Assembly (NCBI RefSeq): GCF_000224145.3
Contig: NC_020173.2
Coordinates: 6,122,878-6,186,877, forward strand
From: Ciona intestinalis
Taxonomy: Eukaryota; Chordata; Ascidiacea; Phlebobranchia; Cionidae
Length of the DNA stretch: 64,000 nucleotides
Direction of reading: 5' to 3'
Shown here: positions 20,600-30,424 of the stretch, in pieces
How positions within the stretch are numbered: the stretch's first letter is position 1
How the letters are laid out: every line of letters starts with the position of its first letter
Notes under the pieces: model-generated
Seen by the model: only the letters and a program-made list of their open reading frames with translations
Database searches by the model: none
What the model was told of the DNA's origin: nothing
Translations under genes and position numbers: made by a program

Positions 20600-23500
20600 T
20601 TACAGCATCAAAATGCTTAGCACTGCACACGAAAACATCAACAAGTAAAACACAGGCACCAGTGTGATACCGCCGCTCACACATGCTTTATATTTCTCAT
20701 AATTAAGTTCTCTAACAGCGCAAACTTGGTTAAGTTGGCACTGCTTATCACAAGTTGCAAAGTTGTACGACACGGAATTGATCTCAGAAAACTTTTGCAA
20801 CATCTTTGTATCTTCTGATGTTTGATCCGAAACGTCAGCGGATGCGAGTCTCTTGCTTAATGCATCCCATGAGGAGGTTGTGAGGTCCGGAAGTTCAAAA
20901 GCAGACGTTGCTCTGTATTCTTCTAGCCAGTCTGCTCTTCCGTTATTATTCGCGTCCGGTAGGTTTAGATAATACTGTACGTAATCCTGTAAAATGTGAA
21001 TTGGATTTTTAAACTGTATCTTGTAAGTACGCACTTAACCCACGGGGATATAGCTTCGAGGCTCGGTGCTGCTACTTTTTTATGCCATAGAGCGGTCACT
21101 CATGGCTTGTATAATTTGTCAGTCGTACACCAAAACATCACCCACATAGTTACATATATTATGTGGTAAACCGGCAGCACGAGGTGCATGAAACAGAATA
21201 AAACCTGTGGTTTAACGACTATCGTTGTCTCACCATACGAGGATAAATAAGTTACATACATGGTAACTTGTAAGTGGGCACGGAGTGTATGAAACAGTAC
21301 ACCTGTATTATAACGACTGTCGTTGCCCCGCCATACGAGGATAAATAAGTTACATACTTGGTAACTTGTAAGCGGGTACGAGGTGTATGAAACAGAACAC
21401 TCGTGTTATAACGACTGTCGTTGCCACGTCATGCGAGGATAAATAAGTTACATACATGGTAACTAGTAAGCAGGCACGGAGTGTATGAAACAGAACACCC
21501 GTGCTATAACGACTGTCGTTGCCCCGTCATGCGAGAATAAATAAGTTGAATACTTTAACTTAACTTTATCCATTTTTTGACCACAGTAAAATATACAGTA
21601 AATACTACTTTGTCTATTTTTTATCTTTATTTTAAGTAAACCTACCGTTGGTATCATAGTCGTAACATCGTATTCAAACAACCTGACACCGGGGTTGTTC
21701 GCCCCATCCTTAGCGCCTGGTAGTGTCGTCATCCATGGTGTAACGCCTGGAGCTATCAGTAGGTTGGATATCTGTATGGGGGTTGTATGTAGTTATATAG
21801 TAGGGTGGGGGATGGACACCTTTAACACATAATATCTAAATATCTGGATCCACGGCCTACTAGAGATATGTTTACACCCAAACAATGGAAACAATGGGAT
21901 AATAATGATGGTTGTGACGTAAAATAGGCCTTCTAATTTCAAACGTAAAATGTGAATTATCAGGCCGTATCTCTAGTAGGCCGTGCTGGATCGTGTTTGA
22001 ACAATTAACAATTAACGGTCTATAGAAGTCGTGAGGATACGGTTTTATAATTCTTTTAATGTTCTTGTTTACTACCAAATGACGTGTGTCTTATGTTGTC
22101 ACCGAAACGTAACAGAGCGAATTGATTGTTTAAAAAGGGCGGCTCCGTACCAGTATGTATTTTAAATATGGTAGGGTGGGGGAAGATGGGACACCTTTTC
22201 ATCCTATTTTTTTCGTCCCATTTGGTAGCAAACAAAGAACATTCAGTGAATTATAAAACCGTATCGCACGACTCCCATAGACCGTTGTTCATTGTTTAAA
22301 ACACGATCAGGATATTTAAAGAGTATGTACCAAAGTTGTCCCATCTTCCCTACTATATATATTATATAATATATATACTTACCGCTTTGTTATTTTCATC
22401 ATAAAACATTCGAAACGTATCCGTATGATGGTGGCCGAAAAATTGTCCGATTATGACATCACTGTATCTCCTTATGATGTCGACATAACGTTCATTGTAT
22501 GACGGATAAAACCAGTATTTGTAATCAACTAATTCAAAATGACCGGGTGGCACGTGACCGATGACGTATACCTACGTAATATATAAAAGTGAATTATAAT
22601 TCTGTTTCAAATTTGAGTCCGCCACGCTTTCATTTGACAATTTCCCTTTTGTTCGGGCCATGAGTCCTTCGATTTGGGCCAGAGTTGGTACATTACCGTA
22701 ACATTGTATATGCACATTCTATTCTATGGGTGAGATCCTACAGTGAGGCACGCCATGGGACCTGAGGTTTAGGCCAGAGTTGGCCATTACCCCAACATTG
22801 TATATGCACATTCTATTCTATACGGGTGAGGTCCTATTATAGAGTGAGACACGCCATGGAACCTGGGATTTGGCCAAAGTTGGCTCATGGGAAATTATGT
22901 GCTAAAGGTGGCCCGTTTTCCCCCACCCTACCTACTATATGATTAATTTCAACTCCTACCTTCGCCGAGCCCGTCCTTGCTTGTTGAAGTTGGTTTTCAA
23001 ACCACTTGAAATAACTCCCAGGATCCCCAGTACCATTCACACCATGGTTGCTGGTGTACCACACGTTTGTATTGAGGGAGATTAAGTTTACTTTCGTGGC
23101 AATTTCTACACTGTATTGGCCAGCTGTAACAAATAAATGAATAAAAGTAACTTATTTGTCCTCGCATGGCCGGGCAACGATAGTCGTTATAGCACAGGTG
23201 TTCTGTTTCATACACCCCGTGCTCGTTTACGAGTTACCACGCATGTAACTTATTTATCCTTGCATGGCGGGGCAACGGTGGCGTGCCACACTGTAGGACC
23301 TCACCCATATAGAATAGAATGTGCATATACAATGTTGGGGTAATGGGCCAACTCTGGTCTAAACCTCAGGTCCCATGACATGCCACACTGTAGGACCTCA
23401 CCCATATAGAATAGAATGTGCATATACAATGTTGGGGTAATGAGCCAACCCTGGCTAAATGCCAGATCCCATGGCGTGCCTCACTGTAGGACCTCACCCA

Positions 23501-24966
23501 TATAGAATAGAATGCGCATATACAATTTTTGGACAATGAGCCAACTTTGGTCTAAACCCCAGGTCCCATGGTGTGCCTCACTGTATGACCTCACCCATAT
23601 AGAACAATTTATGACAACATAAATACTAACTTGAATTGAACATTTGGAACTGCTCCTCTGTCATCCAATCTCTCCAATACTCAGCTACATTAGACAGTAT
23701 ATAACTTGGTCCCGGAGGTATTTGGCTTTTGTGATGGTAGTCGTGATTCCCGAGGCAGGCGTGGACTGTCGTGTTAGGGAAAGTCCCCTTTATGAGATCG
23801 GTCAAGTTACGAATAGTTTCAAGGACCAACTCCGTGCCCAAGTATTTGTCCTCGTCTGATGTATGTAGGGTATCGTCTCTGTGAAGTAAAATATCCGTGA
23901 AATTATAAATGCTATTTATTTTCTTCGCGTGGCGGACAACGACATTCGCTATAACACGGGTGAGGGTGGGGTGGGGAAAGATGGGACAACTTTTCATTCT
24001 GTTTTCTCTTCCCATTTGGTAGTAAACAAAGACTACGACCTATATACTTATTATACTAACCCTGTCCATATGATAAAGTCCGGATCGCCTTCGATATTCT
24101 TCATTGCACTGATAGCCGACTGTACAAGTCGCCATGGTGAGTCGCATCTGTAATTACAATATATGGTTCAGATTCTTTAGAATATATGTAGGAATATTCA
24201 AATGAAGTTTATCAAAATGTGCATTGTTGTTTCTTATAATGTTCCCCTGTCTTGTCATGATCATGAACGCATTATTGAATGAATGTTACTTATTTATCCT
24301 CGCAAGGTGGGGGATACAACGGTCGTATAGTTATATACAATATATAGAAATATAAATGGCCAACGAAGGTACGTGTCTATGCATATCATTACATGTATTT
24401 ACGAAATACACTTACAGTAAACGTAAATTATTCAAAGATGCAAACTTAAGCATTTTAAAATGCGTTTGAGTGGGCACACGGGGTATAAAACAGAACACTC
24501 GTGTTATAACGACTGTCGTTGTCCGCCATGCGAGGATATATAAGTTACATACGTGGTAACTCGTAAGCAGGCACGAGGTGTATGAAACAAAACACCCGTG
24601 TTATAACGACTGTCGTTGTCCGCCATGCGAGGATATATAGGTTACATACGTGGTAACTCGTAAGCAGGCACGAGGTGTATAAAACAGAACACTCCTGGTA
24701 AAACGACTGTCGTTGCCCCGCCATGCGAGGATGAATAAGTTATATTCATTCAACCTGTAATCGCCGAAAGGTCCAGCGTCCATCGTGTTCTCACCAAACG
24801 ACGAAGGACAGATAGTGTTAGCATCAATCTTTGTTTCGTCATAATAGAAATCTAGATGTAGATCCGTGACGTGCCAAAATTTTCCATTGTTTACCCTGGC
24901 GTGTAATGACGTCACAAATAGAAATGACGTCAGAAGTAACGTGACTTCATTTGATAAAAACTTCAT
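20600..24966 (-). CDS. SMPDL3: Acid sphingomyelinase-like phosphodiesterase (SMPDL3 family), 7 exons, 470 aa
   Basis: Exons 24966-24755, 24147-24061, 23878-23631, 23123-22960, 22571-22383, 21771-21646, 20986-20600. Residues 1-23 are a signal peptide. The calcineurin-like metallophosphoesterase core has the expected metal ligands: HVTDLHLD (D35, H37), WTGD at about 98-101, GNHD at 143-146, the histidines of GHVPPGH at 243-248, and GHHHTD at about 283-288. A cysteine-bearing C-terminal subdomain follows (TCDKQCQLNQVC). The last 27 residues (CVSGGITLVPVFYLLMFSC and on) form a hydrophobic end after a small-residue stretch, which fits a GPI-anchor signal as in vertebrate SMPDL3B. Vertebrate SMPDL3A/B act on nucleotide-type phosphodiesters and affect membrane lipids. 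The substrate here is not known. SINE or MITE copies sit at several exon edges. Confidence 0.95.
21140..21545 (+). mobile_element. Tandem SINE 3' modules (four)
   Basis: Four successive modules, about 98 bp apart, in the last SMPDL3 intron. Confidence 0.88.
21796..22080. mobile_element. MITE split by a second element
   Basis: Left TIR at 21796; the core is interrupted at CTGGATC and resumes at 21986. The right TIR is lost. Confidence 0.85.
21851..21985. mobile_element. Different TIR element nested in the MITE
   Basis: A 135-bp element with 18-bp perfect TIRs (CACGGCCTACTAGAGATA at the left, its reverse complement at the right). CTGGATC is repeated exactly at both edges (21844-21850 and 21986-21992), a 7-bp target duplication. 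Confidence 0.9.
22168..22358. mobile_element. MITE in SMPDL3 intron 5
   Basis: Complete; its right end is 24 bp from the donor of exon 22571-22383. Confidence 0.88.
22670..22895. repeat. 97-bp repeat, about two copies
   Basis: Reverse orientation; the unit GCCATGGGACCTGAGGTTTA and CCCCAACATTGTATATGCAC repeats. A solo MITE right end follows at 22,899-22,940. Confidence 0.88.
23125..23280 (-). mobile_element. Reverse SINE 3' modules abutting SMPDL3 exon 4
   Basis: The tail end (AAATAAATGAATAAAAG) begins directly behind the acceptor of exon 23123-22960. Confidence 0.83.
23281..23610. repeat. 97-bp repeat, about 3.3 copies
   Basis: Forward orientation, in the SMPDL3 intron between exons 3 and 4, starting directly after a SINE module. 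Confidence 0.92.
23963..24035. mobile_element. MITE fragment
   Basis: Left TIR and CCCATTTGGTAGTAAACAAA core only; a SINE fragment (GTGGCGGACAACGACATTCG) precedes it. Confidence 0.75.
24470..24753 (+). mobile_element. Tandem SINE 3' modules abutting SMPDL3 exon 1
   Basis: Three modules. The tail TATATTCATTCAAC contains the minus-strand donor GTTGAATGAATA of exon 24966-24755 itself. Confidence 0.88.
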
Positions 24967-25062
24967 ATTTGTATTTAGCACTATAAAAACAGAGGTAGAT
25001 TTAATATCAAATAAAAACGTTCTACTGTTTGAATGAATCGTTGAAATTAACGACTGTAACAT

Positions 25063-25260
25063 ATAGTAGGTTGGGGTAATATGGGACACTTTTCTCTCTT
25101 TTTTTTCCTTTTCTCATTTGGTGGTAAACAAGTTAAAATCAAAGAATTATAACTCCATATCCTCACGATTTCCATCGGGCGTTAACTGTTTAAATCATTG
25201 TCAGGATATTTGGATATTACGTGCTAAAGTTGTTCCATCTTACCCCACAGTAGGCTACTA
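25063..25260. mobile_element. MITE, complete, upstream of SMPDL3
   Basis: TIR variant GTAGGTTGGGGTAATATGGG, about 100 bp above the SMPDL3 start codon, so it lies in or next to the promoter. Confidence 0.85.
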
Positions 25261-25429
25261 CTTATTTAACCTTGCATCGTGGGGATTCTACTAAGCATAA
25301 GTTATAACGCGTAGGTTGCGAATAGGCTGACGCTGTTTTAACGACTTCCTCATGTGTAAGTAGGAACTATATTTACGCTATGCTTCATATATACGTATAG
25401 TAAACTATATGGAACCTGTTCTATACTGG

Positions 25430-25670
25430 GTAATGGGCAAATTGTGGCCTAAATCCCAGGTCCCATTGGGGTGCCTCACTGCAAGACCTTACCCATATAG
25501 AATAGAATGTGCATAAACAATGTTGGGGTAATGGGCCAAATCTGGTCTAAATCCCAGGTCCCATGGCATGCCTCACTGTAGGACCTTACCCATATAGAAT
25601 AGAATGTGCATAAACAATGTTGGGGTAATGGACCAATTCTGGTCTCATTCTCGATTCGTATTCTGACATC
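25430..25670. repeat. 97-bp repeat, about 2.4 copies
   Basis: Forward copies with GGACCTTACCCATATAGAAT. Confidence 0.88.
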
Positions 25671-26233
25671 ACCCATACAAATAGAACTTGGACTAAATAT
25701 ATATGTATGTATATGGAACTACCAGGGTTATTTCACTACGGAGGCGGGGTGCTGTACAAGCCAACCAAGCCAATATTTTTGAGAATATCTATAAAAGAAT
25801 AAAATTAACTTGTCCCATCGTCGTGGGCGGTAAACGACAGTCGGTATAACACCTTAGTTCTGTTTCCCTCGTGCCTCGTGATTTTGTTTTTGTTTTTTGT
25901 ATGGCTTACAATTTCGACAATGCATTAAAAGTGACTATTGGGTTGGAACAATTGCCGTTTTGCTCAATGACGCAACTTGACTGTTGCACACACCGTCTCC
26001 AAAGCAACGTTTAACAGGAAATCGAAAATCTTTATTCAGTATATGCATATAGGGATATCAACTACGTTTAAAAGTTACGATGTGTGCATAGTCTCCACCA
26101 TGTAGATACCAGCTGCATACGCCTGTAAGTAACTGTGCTGTAACTGTACAAGTACTAGAATTACAAAACACAAAATACCAACTTCTATACAAGTACCAGA
26201 ATACTTTTCACATTACTAAAACCTAACATAACA
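25671..26233. other. Intergenic between SMPDL3 and the ML-domain gene
   Basis: Includes a worn reverse SINE piece at about 25,800-25,930; otherwise nothing recognised. Confidence 0.4.
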
Positions 26234-26430
26234 TATAGTAGAGTGGGGAAAGATGGGACACCTTTAGCACATAATATTGAAATATCCTGATCGTGTTTTA
26301 AACAATTAACAACGGTCTATGGTAGTCGTGAGGATACGGTTTTATAATCCTTTGAATGTTCTTTGCTTACTACCAAATGGGACAAGAAAGTAGAATGAAA
26401 AGGTGTCTTAACTTCCCCCAACCTACTATA
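26234..26430. mobile_element. MITE, complete
   Basis: TIR GTAGAGTGGGGAAAGATGGG; forward core. Confidence 0.9.
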
Positions 26431-26829
26431 TTACATAACTTTTTTATCTCTTCGAATGTTTAGCTACCCGTAATAACTAGCTGAGAAACAAAATCTAGCA
26501 GTACAGCATTGCACACGCACATCTGCAAACCTCTTTCTTTCTACCATTTGTTGGCAACCATGCTGGCACACCTTATACACATGCATGCGTTGTATACATT
26601 CAACATATGCTGTGACCCTTATGCTTAAATGCAATGTTTGTTCTTGGATTAATAAGTAATTGAACGAGATTTAACGTGTTTGCTCTGATTTGCGCTACTC
26701 ATATTTAAGACTTAGACCACTCAAGTATAAATATTTGTTTTTGTGTAACGTTATCGGTCATATATTTGATTAGATTTTTGTATTCAAATAAGTAAATGAC
26801 TTTGTACAATGTTTTAGGCCCTTCTTCAA

Positions 26830-27030
26830 ATTAGGTGTGCAACAGAACGCTTGCGTGTTACAACGACTGTCGTTGCCCCACCATGCCATCAGAATAACAA
26901 GTTACATACGTGGTAACTTGTAAGCAGGCATAGAGTGTATGAAACAAAACACCCGTGTTATAACGACTACAGTTGCCCCGCCACACAAGGATAAATAAGT
27001 TGTATACATGGTAACTAGTAAGCTAGTTTC
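26830..27030 (+). mobile_element. SINE 3' modules
   Basis: Two modules ending in a GTTTCATTCATTCACC tail. Confidence 0.82.
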
Positions 27031-27513
27031 ATTCATTCACCTAATTGTCTGTCCCCATGCGCATAAGGAAGCAGTTGGTATTTTATAATACCCTGTCTCA
27101 TCCGCCATCAAATTTAATGAGTCATCATACGTCATCGTATGACGTCATATGTTATGGAAATATAGACTTTGGTTTCATATATTACATTATGCCTGACACA
27201 ACAACGTCATCTGTACTACTTATTTGTTTTCCTCATCAGTGGGCATCATGCAATATAACATATAAACGCCTCGCTAAATCCTTTACCAGCAATACATTAA
27301 GGATATATATAACTTTATGTAGGCAGTATATCACAACCCAATTAACTTCTAAACATACTATCCTCGTTATTTCTGTTTTCGGACCAGATTATAATTCTCT
27401 GGCATACAGTTGGAACATAACATTAGTTTTATTTCTTCGAATACAGCACAGAAAAGGACAAAACTAATTAAAACAAGAAAAAAGGGAATCATAGCAGCAA
27501 AAGAACAGCCACC

Positions 27514-28891
27514 ATGAAGATATTCTTTATTTTGTTGTTTGTTATAAACTCAATAGAAGCAAGGTCGCTCATGCCGAAGTCGCTGGTGGTTGTTGACTGT
27601 GGTATGTAGGAATACAATGTAGAATATAATGCTTGTTGATTATAGGTCTAAATATATGAGGGCTGTGGTGTATCCCATTCTATATTTCTGGTATATGAGC
27701 TATATTCGTAGGATGGGAGGAGAAGGGACATCTCTTTCATTTTATTTTTTCGTCCCATTTGGTAGTAAACAAAGAATTATGAAACCGTATCATCACGAAT
27801 CCCATATATAGACCGTTGTTAATTGTTTAAAATACGATCAGGATATTTATATATTATTTGTTAAAGGTGTCCCATCGTACCCCACAGTACACGCATATCG
27901 TAGATTGCTAAAGCATGAATGACAAATCACGTTAAACGCCGTAGAATTCTTTTAAAATGACATGTTTTCTGTTTAAAAACTTATTTTCCATTTTTTCTAT
28001 TAAACGGGACGATAAAACAGAATGAAAACTCTTGTCCGGACCTACCGCATTGCTAGTTATAGCTTTGTTGTTCTAGAGCCTCGTTCTCGCTTGTCAATAT
28101 CGATATCACCCGATCCAATGGTTTTCAGGCAGAAATTTGAGATCACAATAAAGGCATGGGCAAGTATGTACATTACGTTTATCAATCATGAAAAAACACA
28201 AAAAATAATCACCCACAAAGCTACATGCGTGGTAACTCGTAAGCAAGCACGAGGTGTATGAAACAGAACACCCGTGTTATAATAACTGTTGTTTTCCGGC
28301 CACACGAGAATAAAGCGAGTTACATTCATACAGGTCTTAATTACCAGAAGCTGTGGGGTAAACTTGATATTTGGGGAGGGAATGCTCCCGGCAATACAAC
28401 CCGATTGTTATCTTTACATTCGAGTTTGTGTGGGAAGCATGGCTTCAGTTGTACCGGAAGACTCGGTGGTATGTGAATGTAACTTATGCCCCAATATACC
28501 CCCATACAACTACATAGTATAGGGTAGGCGTAGGGGAAGATAGGACACCTTTTTAGCCCATTTTCTCGTCCCATTTGGTGGTAAACAAAGAACATTTAAA
28601 GAATTGCTAAACCTCCTATATACCGTTGGTAATTGCTTAAAACACGATCAGGATATTTGGATATTATGTGCCAAAGGTGTGCCATCTTCTCCCACCCTAC
28701 TATACTATACGGTGCTATAATGTAATATTTTGACGTTTTACAACACCACAGATTACTTGTTCTTCAAACGCAACTACCTCAATAAACTACCGTTCCCCGG
28801 TTTCTATAACATTTCTATGAGCATATACTCCAAGAATGGCCGACGATTGGTTTGCGGCAGATTGCAATTACCTGTAATTGAGAAACCGTGA
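27514..28891 (+). CDS. ML-domain lipid-binding protein, GM2-activator-like, 4 exons, 143 aa
   Basis: Exons 27514-27601, 28077-28159, 28348-28468, 28752-28891. The ATG has a Kozak-type GCCACC context. Residues 1-16 are a signal peptide (MKIFFILLFVINSIEA). The mature part has the layout of the MD-2-related lipid-recognition fold: VVVDCE near the start, SISPDP with IKAW, a central cysteine pair (LCGKHGFSC), LPFPGFYNISMSIYSKNG, and a last cysteine strand RRLVCGRLQLP. Family members bind single lipids in a beta-sandwich pocket and present them to lysosomal hydrolases or receptors. It is shorter than vertebrate GM2A and has fewer cysteines, so NPC2-like or MD-2-like roles remain open. Intron 2 appears to use a GC donor (TGG then GCAAGT). 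Exon 3 was chosen by phase; an overlapping frame with acceptor at 28334 is an alternative. Confidence 0.78.
27703..27890. mobile_element. MITE in ML-gene intron 1
   Basis: Worn TIRs (GTAGGATGGGAGGAGAAGGG) with intact reverse core. Confidence 0.82.
28195..28337 (+). mobile_element. SINE 3' end abutting ML-gene exon 3
   Basis: Includes the CACCCACAAAGCTACATGCG linker and one module. Its tail TTACATTCATACAG supplies an AG 11 bp before the exon 3 acceptor. Confidence 0.85.
28515..28703. mobile_element. MITE in ML-gene intron 3
   Basis: Both TIRs; reverse core. Ends 48 bp before exon 4. Confidence 0.87.
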
Positions 28892-29004
28892 ACTCTACAC
28901 ATTAAACTATACACACAATTTGACCAAGGATTACCATACCCAATTTATTACTTTAAACATTTTTGAAACGATTTTTTATAAGAATGTAAATTTTTATCTT
29001 TGCG

Positions 29005-29175
29005 GGATAGCAACAGTCGTTATAACACAGGTGTTCTGTTTCATACAGCTCATGCCTGCTTGCAAGTTACCAAGTATGTAACTTATTTATCCTCGCATTG
29101 CGAAGCAACCACAGTCGTTATAACACGGGTGTTTTGTTTCAAACACCTTGTGCCCGCTCACGAGTAAGCCAGAGA
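29005..29175 (-). mobile_element. Reverse SINE 3' modules
   Basis: Two modules (GTCGTTATAACACAGGTGTT, GTCGTTATAACACGGGTGTT) downstream of the ML gene. Confidence 0.83.
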
Positions 29176-29280
29176 AATAATTAGCCTACCAATTCTGCAG
29201 TTTTGTGGTTGGTAGGATACGAATGTGGTTGTTCCGCAGTTATTTCATTTTATTGTTTTATTTGTATATTTGTATTTATG

Positions 29281-29476
29281 TATAGTGGGATGGGGGAAGT
29301 TGGGACACCTTTTAACTCTATTTTATCGTCCAATGTGGTAGTAAACAAGGAACATTCGAAGAATTATAAAACCGTATCCTCACGACTCCTATAGACCGTT
29401 GTTAATTGTTTAAAACACGATCAGGATACTCGGATATTATGCGCCAAAGGTGTCCCATCTCTCCCCACCCTACTAT
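29281..29476. mobile_element. MITE, complete
   Basis: TIR GTGGGATGGGGGAAGTTGGG; reverse core. Confidence 0.88.
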
Positions 29477-30424
29477 ATTATTTTGTATAACAAAGATTTA
29501 TATATTTTCATTCAACTTATGAGAGGAATTCCTGTCAAACAGAAAACACACATACCACTCCCTTATCTAAGTAACCTATTAAAGTGTGGTGTAACTTTTC
29601 AACGCGAATAAATTAAGCTTTGTAAAACTGAAAAGTTTATAGCGCATGTCATCACAATGTAGTGTGCCTCACAGTAATTGCGTTAATGATTTTAAACCAT
29701 GTTCACCAAGCGAAACAGACAGACTCATAAATGTAGTATCCCAGGGGTTTTGATGGGTAATCGACTTTTCTGTTCGGTTCGTCGTAGAAACCACTTCGCC
29801 CGTTACTGTTCTAAATATAGATCTCATTTAGACTTACAGGTCAAAAAAAGCAATTAAGTGGCGCCTTAAATTAGGAGAGTTGTATTTTTTGTAAACAGTG
29901 CCGTTCTAGTTACGTTGGTAGTCCCCAAACAAAAACAGTGTTTCTATGATTTATATTTATCCAACTTTACGCATGGTTGGTTTTTGTTATTTTTATTTTA
30001 GTAAGTTTTTGGAAAGTTTTTAATATTTCAGTTGTTTTAATTTCTAATTTAAGCCAAAATACGAGTTCCTGTATTTTCATGGTTTAAAATTTTAGGCGCT
30101 GGTAAAAAATCCCTCATATGTTACAGATTAGGCTGGTGGAAAGTGTTAGTGGGTGGTATAGTTAGGGTTCGGGGTTACATGAGTCAGTACTAGTTACGTT
30201 TACCGGTCAAATAACATAGGAAGAATAAAAGGCTCACTAGCACCAAATCTTATGGTTTTACCAAATATTCGTGTTAGAGGTTGGTGGTTAGGGGGTTAGT
30301 GGTTAGTAAATAAGGTGGGGGAGGATTCTTCATTAGCACCTTTATAGTTTTACCAGTATATGATATTGTTTATATACAGTATGCAGAATTTTAGTGTTTT
30401 TTGTAACATTAGTTATATTTAATA
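29477..30424. other. Region upstream of the sGC alpha ORF, no H-NOX exons seen
   Basis: AT-rich and repeat-poor. All frames were scanned by eye for the H-NOX part of a guanylate cyclase and none was found. Confidence 0.45.

Noticed and set aside
27045-27467. 140-codon forward ORF just upstream of the ML gene
   Set aside because: AT-rich composition, no recognisable domain, no splice or Kozak support, and it begins next to a SINE tail. Kept out for lack of evidence.
28289-28522. Alternative frame MLPAIQPDCYLYIRVC for ML-gene exon 3
   Set aside because: It needs the acceptor at 28334 and then does not join exon 4 in phase; the chosen frame joins both neighbours.
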